Positions 48,501-60,500 of a DNA stretch of 64,000 nt are shown here, piece by piece. Positions within the stretch are counted from its first letter, which is position 1. Every line of letters begins with the position of its first letter. The translations under genes and the position numbers were made by a program. Under the pieces are notes generated by a model. That model was not told the origin of the DNA. It worked only from the letters and a program-made list of their open reading frames with translations, and made no database searches. The stretch lies in NCBI GenBank assembly GCA_033557465.1, contig CM066051.1:103145026-103209025 (forward strand). The letters run 5' to 3'. This DNA is from Ichthyophis bannanicus. Its lineage: Eukaryota > Chordata > Amphibia > Gymnophiona > Ichthyophiidae.

Positions 48501-51500
48501 ACACAGAACAAAAATATTTGTTAAGCAATTCCGCTTTATCCTTATCAGCTTCTACATATTCCGTATGCACCCAAGCATCCTTATCCTTATTGTTAAGTTC
48601 ATTGTAAACCACTCTGATTCCAGAAAGGCGGTATATAAGTGCACATAAATAAAATTAATGAACTGATGAACTGTCAGCGAGGCAAGTACCATGCAGGAAA
48701 AGACAATGCCCAGCCTTTCCAATTCTAGGCAATGACTAGAGCCCAGTCAGAAACCTAGAGCATAGGCTTAATGGGCTATCCTTTCAGCTTATGTAGCCTT
48801 ACAATGCATAGCAATGCCCAGCCTTTCCAATGCTAGGCAATGACCTAGAGCCCAGTCAGAAACCTAGAGCATAGGCTTTATGGGCTATCCTTTCAACTTA
48901 TGTAGCCTTACAATGCATAGCCTGAAGCTGGCAAATGAATAAACTCATGCTTTGGCCAAGAACAGAGGCTATAAAAAAGAGAAAAGTACGGAGAACGCCA
49001 AGTCTCACGATCAGACTGCACCTGATGAGGTGATTCACACAAGAATAAAGGCCCCCTAAGATTAGTTTAGCACCTGAACCACTGCTATAGTCACCCAACC
49101 TTTTGTACACTATACAGCATTCCTTTAGAGAATCAACTTAGTGGCTGTCAGAACCATGCCCCTGAGAGGGCCATGTCCCAGCTTAGACAGCTTACTTGAA
49201 TGTTCACCTTGAAATCATCCTACTACATGAAGGCAATGTAAGTTTGATTGAATCAGCCAAACCAGGGCCAGCCTATTAGGCGAGCTAGGCTGCTGAACAG
49301 GGGAGGTGGCGGTGGCACACAAGACCAGCCACCCCCCCCCCCCCTGCTGCCACCGATTCCATTTGGGGGGGAAGGCAGGCAGCAGCGGCAGCAGTATGTC
49401 CAAAAGCAGCATGCTTTTTGCCACCGCTTTTTAAAATACTCCTGCCACAGCTGCTCACCTCCCTCCCCCAAACAGAATTAGCGGCAGCTGGGAGGAGTGG
49501 CAGAAACCTGTGGGCCGGTCCTAGCTGAAACTGAGCCAACTACCACCTATACCTATTCAACACCAAAAATATAAACTATCGAACTATACTGGAAACAGCA
49601 GAGCAGTATCTAGACACAATCGCAAACTAAGGAGCAACCTGAAAAACTACATGACTACGTGGACCCCATGTGTGCAATTCTGGTCACCGTATCTTAAAGG
49701 ATATAGCGGAATTAGAAAAGGTACAAAGAACAGCGACAAAAATGGTAAAAGGGATGGAAGGATACCCCTATGAGGAAAGGCTTAAAAGGTTGGGTCTCTT
49801 TAACATGGAAAAGTGACGGCTGAGGAGAGATACGAGTATGTTAGAGGTCTATAAATTAATGAATGGAATGGAATGGGTAAGCATAGATTGGTTGTTTACA
49901 CCATCAAAAAGTAGAAAGAATAGGGGGACATGCAATGAAGCTACAATGTAACCTATTTAAGACTAATAAGAGAAAATATTTTTTACTCAACGTGCAATCA
50001 AATTCTCAAACTTGTTACCGGAGGATGTAGTAAAAGATATTAGTGTAGCTGGGTTTAAAAAAAGGTTCAGACAAGTTCCTGGAGGAAAAGTCTATAAACA
50101 AGTATTAAAGAGGACCTGGGAAAGCCACTGCCTGCCCCGGGACAAGCATTGTGGAACCTGCCAGGTACTTATGACCTGGGTTGGCCACTGTTAGAAACAG
50201 GATACTGGGTTTGATGGAGCTTGGTCTGACCCAGTCTGGCAGATCTTATATTCATCCACAAGCAAGCACTATGCCCATTGAGAAATGAAAAACACTGCTG
50301 CTGCCGCCCCCCTGAAGGAAGCAACATCCAGCAAACAATCTGCTGCTTCCAACCTTACATCCTCGGCCCCAGAGCAGCTGCAACATTACACAAACAGATG
50401 CTGAATCCGTTAATAAGGAGAACAAACATCAGTTAGAGCCCAGCCAGGACTGTCACTGGTCCTTCAGGCCGTCTATGAGGGGAGAGTGCTCCTTCAGGAA
50501 AAACCAAACCTCCATGCAAACAGAGGACACACGCGCACCCCTACAGTTTACCTCCTGGAGGGATTGCTTTGAGGCAGGAAACGTACAGGTTATGGGCAGG
50601 GAAATGGCATGAACTATACCATTATAGTTCCTTCCCTTCTATGTTATTTTAAGTGTATTATACATAATTTTGCTACCCGATATAGTGAGAAGCGATCAAG
50701 AAAATCCAAATAAAAACTGCCTCTCAAATCTCCCAATTTGACCTGCAAGGGAAACTATGGAATTCTCCCTCAGACAAGGAAAATGGCAGCCTTTCGCGCT
50801 CAAATTACCTTGTGTGTTGCCCGATCCACCATGGCAATCTCTTGCCTACCTTAACGATCTTTGTTTTTATTTTTTTTAAATCACAGCCCATTCATGCAAA
50901 GTCAACGGGCCCCAGAACAAATCAGGAAACCTTACCACCAAAAATGGAGCAGCCCTGATGTAATCAGTTACATCTGTGTCTGTCTCCACTAACTGCTTGC
51001 TATTGCTGAAGCTGCGAAGTCCCCAGACTTAGCAAAAATAAGAAACACTGCATGGCGCAGCTGCCACCCTCGGTGATATCGGGCTTTGGGCACTGAATGG
51101 CGCAGCTGCCACCCTCAGTGATATCGGGCCTTAGACCTTCTCTATCATAGCCGTAGTAGCTAGAAAAGCAAAGCTCCAATTTATTTTCTCTCTTTTTTAT
51201 GTCAAAATTTCTTTATTGAGACAACAAATGTAAACAATTAACCACAGTATGAACAAATGACATTTCAATGCTAATACAGCGTGGTACTTCTTTCTCAGCA
51301 TATAGTTCCAAAAACAACAGCAAACAAAGGAAATTAGAACTTATCTAGACAAGAATTTGTGTCTCAGCATTTTCTTTTTAAGTCCCCCGCAGTTTCCCAG
51401 TACCGCCTTTATCCAGAACAACTCTCTCTAATACATCTTCCCCGGTTTCCCCATTCCATCCTTCCACCCCCTACCTCCTTCCCAATCCCCACCCTGCTCC

Positions 51501-54500
51501 AAACCCAGTGGCACAAAATGAGAGCATACATCCCAGCATACCAACCACACACACAAATATGAAGGGAGTTCCTAGCATAGCTATCCGAGAGAAAACCACA
51601 GCCCTCCTCAGGCATAGGGTCATATAGTAACATCTCCCCTATACATTTAGCACAGCACTCCGATCCTGGGGCAACAAAACAGCTAGGTATGGAGACCATA
51701 GGGCCAGAAATACATCCCAGTGTTTCCCACCTGTTTGTTTGGCAGTTAACTTCCCCATATACATCAACTTTAGCATCACCACTCCAGGAGGGCAGTCCTC
51801 AATCCATCTGCTCAGTAAGGCTTTCTTCACTAATAAAAAGCCTCTCTCCAGGAGTGGCCTATGCTTGGCAGCTATCGACCCGGCACTCCTCCTCCAATTA
51901 TGCAGCAAACATATCTCTCGCTGACAGAGCTGCTCTATACCCATCCAATCCTCCAACTTTTTACAGGCCTGGGTCCAGAGAGATTGCACCAACGAACAGT
52001 CCCAGAATTTGTGCAGTAAAGTTCCTACATCCCTACTACACCATCCACACGCATCAAACACTCTAAGTCCAATCTTAAATGCCCATTTATCAGTGGTATA
52101 GGCCAGCGATGGCGAACCTATGGCACGCGTGCCAGCTGTGGCACGCGAAGGCCTTGCAGCTGGCACGCGGGAAGGTCCGCAATCGAAAAAAAAAAAACCC
52201 TGTCTGCTGCCGCTGTCGGGGCCTCCGCGGCAGAATCGAGCGTGCCGCGGGGCCCCCCTGTACCCGGCAGATCCTGCCCTCCCCGTAGCAGCTCTCTCTT
52301 TGGAGCTACAGTCAGAGGCGCCGGCTTGCAGAGCGCGAAGGGAAGAGTTTCCCTTTCGTGACTCCGTTAAGCCCGCGGGGGGTGATGGGAACTTCCCATC
52401 AGCCCCCGCGGGCTTAACAGAGCAGCGAGGGAACTCTTCCCTCGCGCTCTGCAAGCCGGCGCGTCTGACTGCAGCTCCAAAGAGAGAGCTGCTACGGGGA
52501 GGGCAGGATCTGCCGGGTACAGGGGGGCCCCGCGGCACGCTCGATTCTGCCGCGGCGGCCCCGACAGCGGCAGCAGACAGGTTTTGTTTTTTTTTTTAAT
52601 TTTCCCTGGGCTGGCCGGGGGGGGGGGGCCGGGGGGGGGTAGGAGTGGTGATGGGCTGGGCTGGGGGGGGTTAGGAGTGGTGATGGGCAGGGCTGGGCTG
52701 GGGGGGTTGGGATAGGTGATGGGATGGGCTGGGGGTTAGGAGTGGTGATGGGCTGGGCTGGGGGGGTTAGGAGTAGTGAGGGGCTGGGCTGGGCTGGGCT
52801 GGAGGGTGTTAGGAGTAGTGATGGGCTGGGGTGGGGGGGTTTAGGAGTGGTGATGGGCACTGGGCTGGGGGGTTAGGAGTGGTGATGGGCACTGGGCTGG
52901 GGGGGTTAGGAGTGGTGATGGACACTGGGCTGGCTGGGGGGGTTAGGCGTGGTGATGGGCACTGGGCTGGCTGGGGGGGTTAGGAGTGGTGATGGGCGCT
53001 GGGCTGGGGGGTTAGGAGTGGTGATGGGCGCTGGGGGGGTTAGGAGTGGTGATAGGCGCTGGGGGGGCTTAAACTAAAAATTGAGTGATGGGGGATTAGG
53101 ACTGGGAGTGGGCGGCTGGGGAGGTGCGGACTGGAAATGGGCTGGTGGGATTCGGACTGGGCGGGGGCTATGGGGGGCTAGGACTGGTAATGGGTCGGGG
53201 GTTGCTAGGACTGGAAATGGGCTGAGTGGAAGGGGGCTTGAACTGCAAATAGCTGTTGGGGATGGGGCTTGGAATGGAAATGGGCTGAGGGGAAGTGGGG
53301 GGCTTGAACTGCAAATAGCTGATGGGGACGGGGCTTGGAATGGAAATGGGCTGAGGGGAAGTGGGGGGCTTGAAGAAGGGAATGGATGCTGGGTGAGACT
53401 GGAACTAGAAGGGAGCTGATGTTGGGGGAGGATTAGAATGGGATGGGGCTGGGAGAGTAAAATGGAGAGGGGAAAAATATTTTGTGTAGGAGGGATGAAA
53501 AATCTACAATTGGCCAGGTATTGGGAGAGTAATTGGGGATTGAGGATGGAGGGGTAAAATTTGTGTGGATGAAATAGGAATGAGGAAAGAGCAAAAGGAG
53601 AAAGATTAGTATGTTAAAGCAGATGTAGAGAGAGAGAGAGAATGGAAAAAAAACTAGAAGAGAGAAGAAAGGACAAATGGACAGCAGACGATGGAGAGTT
53701 AGCAGAAAACATGAAGAAACCAGAAGAAAATGGCTGGACCAATTGCAACTGAAAAAAAATGCACAAAAGGTAGAAAGATATCTCTTTATTTTGAATTTAT
53801 TAACTGGAATATGTCAGCTCTGGGAAATGTGCATCATTAACATCTGCGCTTTGTTTGGTACAAGAGGAAATTCCTATTTGACGTTGCCACTTGTTCTCTT
53901 TCCCCAGTATTCACTGAAATGTATTGGTTTAATATTTGCAGTGTTGCCTTTTGATAGGTAGGGTATGGTGCTTTGTGAGTCCTGGTAATGCTGTCAGGAT
54001 ACGGCGGGTTTGCTATGGGTTCTAAATGGGCAGCGTTTGTAGTAGTTCCTAATGTGCCTGGCGGTTGGCACTGGATTATAGTAATGTAGAAATCTTTTAG
54101 TCTTTCTTTATCCATACACTCATTAAGAGACATGTTTACTAAAAGTTAGTGTATGGTAACATTATGCAAATATTTATGCAAATAAGACCACTTATGCAAA
54201 TGACGTGCTGGCACTTTGAGGAAATTCTTTGGTTTTGTGCGGCAGTTTGGGCACTCGGGCTCAAAAAGGTTAGCCATCACTGGTATAGGCTCTCCAGAGG
54301 AATTTATATTGCAATTCCTGTAAATAGATCCACAATGTTCCTTTCGGCACCCTCTCAAAAGCCTCCTGCAAAGTGTCCACCGACGCCCCCTCCAACCCCT
54401 CGCTACTCCATCTTCGAGCTAATTCAGAAAGGAACATCCTGTCTCCCTTGGGACGTATCAGGTTCCTACACTCTTCCTCGCTCATATTACTTTCAACCAG

Positions 54501-57500
54501 TTTCTGCAGTACTACTCGAGGGAGTCCGGCCGCCTCCTGAGCCCCTCCTCCCATAGATAATCCCCCCACGTAATGCCGCACTTGCAAATAACCATAGAAA
54601 TCATGCTTGTGAAGCAGATAGCGAGCCTTCAGGGTTTGGAAACTGTCAACAACCTCCCCTCCTGTCATAAATATATCTCCAACGCAAACAATCCCCTTTT
54701 TCTCCCAGCCTTGGAATAAGTTAGGTGCTGAGAAGCCCGGGGGAAAATCAGGGTTGCCCACCACAGGAAGCAGAGGCGACCGTCTCCAGATCCACCCAAA
54801 ACGAAGACACAATAGTCGCCATGCTGCTCGGAGAGCGCTGAGATATCCTCCATTTATCAGGGTTGCCCACCACAGGAAGCAGAGGCGACCGTCTCCAGAT
54901 CCACCCAAAACGAAGACACAATAGTCGCCATGCTGCTCGGAGAGCGCTGAGATATCCTCCATTTATCAGGTTTGCCCACCACAGGAAGCAGAGGCGACCG
55001 TCTCCAGATCCACCCAAAACGAAGACACAATAGTCGCCATGCTGCTCGGAGAGCGCTGAGATATCCTCCATTTATCAGGGTTGCCCACCACAGGAAGCAG
55101 AGGCGACCGTCTCCAGATCCACCCAAAACGAAGACACAAGTCGCCATGCTGCTCGGAGAGCGCTGAGATATCCTCCATTTATCAGGGTTGCCCACCACAG
55201 GAAGCAGAGGCGACCGTCTCCAGATCCACCCAAAACGAAGACACAATAGTCGCCATGCTGCTCGGAGAGCGCTGAGATATCCTCCAATTTTCCTCCCCCG
55301 TACCACAGTAGATCGGTCAGCATGAAGCATATATAAACAATGATATGGGGCACACGCCGCGCTCAGTTGCGGTAGCAGAGCACATCCCCCCTCCCCCCCA
55401 ACAACGCCCATATGTGCCTGGCCAAATAGCGGAGATTATAATTCTTCAGTATGGGTAATTCCAGCCCTCCCTCATCCCTTCTTCTCATTAAGGCTCTAAG
55501 TGGAATCCGGGACCTCTTACCCCTCCAAAGGAACCCCCGCAGGTATTTCTCAAAAGTTCTCCAATCCCTGCCCAAGATCCATATAGGTAATAGGCGGAGG
55601 ACATATAGCCATCTGGGGAGCTCCACCATCTTAAACAGTGCTATCCGCCCTCTCAAAGACAAAGGCAGGCCCCGCCAATCAGCCAAAGTTTTCTTAGTTT
55701 TATCTAACATGCCCGGTACATTCACCTGGTACAGGTTCTCCGGACGGTCTGGTAGCTGTATCCCCAAATATTTAATAGACCCTTCCGCCCATACAAGCGG
55801 AAAGGAGCCTTCCCACATCGGCCAGACTCGCCCACCAACATCTAACACCACCGACTTTAATGCATTAATTTTTAGCCCGGAGAAGTCAAAGTCTTTTATC
55901 AGCTGTAGGACGCGCTCCAGGGATTGTTGCGGTTTCGTAAGTTAGAGTAACATATCATCTGCAAAAGCACTGAGCTTCATTTCTTCTCCTCCCATCTGCA
56001 CCCCTCCTATCTGCGGGTTATCCTGAATGGCCCGTAGTAGAGTTCCAATGCCAGTACAAATAAAAGGGGGGACAAGGGGCAGCCCTGCCGGGTACCTCAT
56101 TCCAAGGTAAATGGTTCAGAAAAGGCACCATTCATTCCGACTCTGGCCATGGGGCTCGCATATAGTGCTTGAATCCATTTCACAAACCTCCCATTCATTC
56201 CAAAACTATGCAGCACGTCCCACAAATAGGCCCATGCGACCCTATCGAACGCTTTTTCAGCATCTAGGCTCACCAAAAGCAAAGCCTCCTCTCGGCATAA
56301 ACAATCCTCCATGCCTAGTAACAGCCTGGCGATGTTTTTAGTCGTCTCTCTCCCTTGCACAAACCCCACCTGTCGGGGATCTATAAGAGATGGTAGGATA
56401 GAGTTTAGCCTTCCTGCCAGCACTGAGGCCAAGATCTTCATATCACAGTTTATGAGGGAAATAGGTCTATAGGAGGCCGGGTCTGCCAAGTCCTTCCCCG
56501 GCTTTAGGATCACTGTGATATCTGCACATCGCATATCTCTAGGGAACTCTCCCACCAAGCAAGCAAAATCAAACATCGCCACCAAGGATGGGGCCAACCT
56601 AGGTGCCAGCATTTTATAGTATTCTACCCCGAAGCCATTGGGTCCTGGGGCTTTGTGCAGCTTCCCTTTCTTAATCCCTACTAATATCTCCCGTACCGTC
56701 AATGGTGCATTTAACAGCAGCAAGTCCTCCTCCGACACTCAAGGTAGGGCCAATTTGCTGAGAAACTCTGTCCCTTTCTGAAAATCTCTCTCCTCCTCAC
56801 TATATAGTTGGGCATAAAAGGCTCGGAAGACCTTCGCTATCTGCACTGGTTGGTGCTGTAGGTTCCCCCCTTCATCCTTAAGCACAGGTACGAATTGAGT
56901 ACCCCCTGGATCCTTGACTAGTTTCATTAAAAGTTTCCCTGTCCTATTACCAAATCGGTATAGCTGATGTTTATAATATTGCAAAGACAAAGCAGCCCTT
57001 CTCTGAAGTATCTCATTGAGCGCTAGATGGGATCTGGCATACTCCTGCTGAACAGACTTAACGTTACTGCGAGCAAGCTTAGCTTGTAGGTCTTGTATTT
57101 TCCGCTCCAAGCCAAAAATACTGCGATCGAGATGCTGGCGCCTCTTAGCTGTGTATGCTATGATAGCCCCTCTCATTACCGCCTTACTAGCCTCCCAAAA
57201 AAGTGCCGGGGAACATTGCGGCGTGTCATTAAAGTGGACATATTCATCCCACTGCTTCTCAAGATAGGCTTTAAAGTCTTTCTCCTCCCACAGGTAAGCT
57301 GGAAACCGCCACTTCGCCCCCGAGGGACCCTGGCTATCCCATGTTATCCAGACCATTCCATGATCAGAAACTACAACTGGCTCAATCCCCGCCTGCACCA
57401 CCTTGGAGAGCCCTCCCTCACTCACGAGAATATAACCAATGCGAGACCAAGTGAGATGAGCTCTCGACTGATGAGTATATTCACGCACTCCAGGATGGAG

Positions 57501-60500
57501 GACTCTCCACACATCTACAAGATCTCCCATTTTGCAGAGAAAGCCGATTCCCCTTTTTCTCCATGAGCCACCTCCAACTCTCTGAGATTTATCCAGATAA
57601 GGGTCGTGGGGGCAATTAAAATCTCCAGCCACAATCATCTTGCTCCGCCCTGCTTTCCTTATGAATTCCAACATCATCTTGAAAAAACCATGATCATAGA
57701 CATTTGGAGCATAAATGTTAGCCAGCCAAAGGTCTTCATTATAAACGTTAACATGCAGCATAATGTACCTTCCACTGGGATCCACTTGCATGCTACTTAC
57801 ATCAAATGGGATACCCCGTTTCACAAGTATTACTACCCCTGCCCTCTTAGTGCCTGAGGATGCACCATGGGAGACCGCCACCCAGTCTCTCTTTAACTTT
57901 TGATGTTCCAGAACACTCAAATGAGTTTCCTGCAGCATCGCAATATGTACCCTTTCCTTTTCAGCGCAATATCTTAGCACGCTTTACTGGAGATCCTATC
58001 CCCCCCACATTCCAAGAGATATATTTTACATTAGGTGTAATCTTTGAAATAGATCCTCTGCTGTTTACTTCCACTTCGAGTCCTACTCCAGGAGGCGCCC
58101 AGCCTCGCCCCTGGAGTCAGCTCCGGGTCCCTCAGTTCCCCACATAGGCCTCGGTATCGATGCGGTATTCTACCCAACCTGTGTATGCTCCAAAATACAC
58201 TGCTACTGCAGCTCCCCCTACCCCACCCCTCCCTACCCTTACCCCTCCCCAACCCACCCACCATAGAGTTTACATGCACAATCCCCACTCCCCCTTGCAA
58301 TGCAAGACTGCCAACTCCTCCAGTTAGACCCCTCCACACTCCCTCATCACCCATCCTCACACACACACACATCCATGCAGGCAGTCACACATATACCCCC
58401 CCCCCCTCCCTCCCATTCATCCCCACAGCCTTTAACATTCTTCACCCTGCCGAGGCAGGTACTCCCAACTAGGAGTTAGATCACTGTCTATACATCTCCG
58501 GGTCGCCCCTCCATGAGCAACAAAACAAACAAAAAAAAAACCTGAAGGCAACTTTTTGAACATCTCCAGAGTCCACCTGCATCGAGTCCATCTTGAAACC
58601 TCTGCACCGCAGTCGGCTCGGCCACTGCTCAGTCTATCAAGGCAAAGTGGCATAGTCCCACACAAAACTCTCCAATCTGTCGCTCTCCTTAAGCCTTCTC
58701 AGCCTGATGGCCATGCTCTGTCGTAGCAAGAAATTTCCTCACCGCAGATGACTGCTCGAATGAATGCGTTGTACCTTTGTGAAATACCTTCAAAATGGCC
58801 GGATAGGTTAGAGCAAAACAAATCCCTCCTTTCACCAGCTCGCTGCAAACGGGCGAGAACTCTTTGCGTCGTGCCGCGCCGCCAAGGTCGCCGAGTAATC
58901 TTGGAACATGAGCACTGGTGCATTGTCCAGCTTAAGATCTCTCCGTTTTCTATACGCCTGCAGCAAAAGCGATTTGTGCTGAAAGTTTAACAGGCGGGCC
59001 AGCACCGGCCTTGGTTTATCCCTGCCGCTTAATCTCTGCCCCAGCCTATGGGCTCTTTCAACTTTGATTTGTCCAAGCATGTCTGTTAGGCCCAATTCTT
59101 TCGGTAACCACTCTTCAAACAGGTGTGCAAGTTGTCCCTCAGCCCATGACTCTGGCACTCCTATCAAGCGAAGGTTATTCCATCGCGATCAATTCTCCAG
59201 ATCGTCTACCTTCTGCATCAGAGCCTCAATCTGCTTTTGGTGTTTATGGCTGCTCCTCTCCAAGGCCAGTTCACTCTCCTCCAGCACATTCACTCTCTGC
59301 TCAACTTCCTCCACTCGTCTTGTAATTTCAGCAAAGGTCTCACCCATCTCCTCGAGTTTCCTCATTACTGTGTCAAACTTTGGTTCCAGGAGCTTTACCA
59401 CCTCCTGCGCAACCTCTTCCGAACATGAATCCACACTTTCTTTCCCAGGAGAGTCAGGCGTTACAGTGGATCAGGCCGCGGCCGCCATCTTGGTATCTTT
59501 CTGGCCCGCGACTTTTTCTCTTCTCCCCGCTGCCTTCATCGTTACCACCAGGTGAGCCAGTCAGAGTATCACAACACACCCTCTAGACAAATAGGCAGAC
59601 CCCCGCCGTTCGCTATGGTTTTTTTTGCCAAGTTATTCGCAAGTTTCTTGGGGCGGCCCGGGAGCGAGACGAGGAAGCTCCTCACCCGCTCATGTGCTCA
59701 CGTGATCTCTTATTTTCTCTCTTTTTTAAATTGGGTCAGAATGCCTAACCTGAATCACAGCCTCCTCCCAATGCTGGAGACCCGAGACTTCACCTCACCC
59801 AGAAAGCTTACTCACTCAACAGCCTGCCAGGAGTGTGCTGCAGTACCACTGAGGTACTCTTGCTGTTTGCCAAGCTGCAGACCTCTCCCAAAAGCTGGGG
59901 AGGAAAGGAGGACCCCTGCACCCTGGATTTCCCCCTGCCTACTTCCAGAAACTAGTCTCTATCCAGTCTACTCCACACAAGCTCCCTAGATTAGTGAAGC
60001 ATGGTGGCCAGATGGGGAATAGGGGAAGGAACCTGGAACGACCATGTTCTGCACCCTGGGGACCTGCTGTTAGCAATAACTGTCTTATGCCCCAAATTTC
60101 CAGTAATCCTCCTCTTCAGAGCAGTTCAGCCTGCACAGGTTTAACTAACCGCCATCTGCTGGAGGCTGAGAAATACTGGTGAATGGAGGACTGTGCGGGA
60201 CCTTTATCCAGTGACATCGTCAAACCAGTGATTCTCAGTCTCCATCTGCTGGTGGGGAGGCATATACCCATGTGTCTGGACTGGACTAGAGGGAAGATGA
60301 GGAATGTAACATCTCTTACTCTCCTCCCCGCTACCCTCGCTCTCCGTGGAGCTCATATCCAGATCATCCTCCAGGTCGTGGATTTTTAGGTCACTGGATT
60401 TTTTCTTCTTCCCTTTCTTCTCCTTCTCCTCCTCATCATCATCCACATCCTTCAAGCGCCTTTGCTGCATGATCAGGAAATGGTTCAACACTTTATTCCG

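Larger units (their letters stand above)
52104..54282. mobile_element. hAT transposon, non-autonomous, 2179 bp
   Basis: Ends are CAGCGATGGCGAACCTATGG and, inverted at the right, CAGTGATGGCTAACCTTTTT. An exact 8-bp duplication gtataggc lies at 52096-52103 and 54283-54290. No transposase is recognised inside. The interior contains a 400-bp palindrome, a G-rich minisatellite and AG-rich sequence. It is inserted between residues RAYT and TDKW of the L1 ORF2. Confidence 0.93.
51199..59709 (-). mobile_element. L1/Tx1-type LINE with perfect 18-bp target duplication
   Basis: In minus order it has ORF1 (about 59540-58690), ORF2 endonuclease (57980-57100), RT (56738-55363) and a C-terminal zinc knuckle (about 52020). 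The 3' end carries caataaagaaattttgacat read inverted near 51199. TTATTTTCTCTCTTTTTT occurs at both 51181-51198 and 59710-59727. A hAT element and extra copies of a 109-bp repeat enlarge it; without them it is about 5.9 kb, a full-length size. Stops and a frameshift make it inactive. Confidence 0.9.

Noticed and set aside
51639..52538. 299-codon minus-strand frame starting in GC-rich sequence
   Set aside because: Only its second half is real L1 ORF2. The first half comes from the hAT palindrome, and the mirror frame at 52120-52599 has the same source.
54857..55411. Repeated peptides [20 protein letters not shown] as a possible repeat protein
   Set aside because: They are the 109-bp tandem repeat read in rotating frames within a dead LINE.
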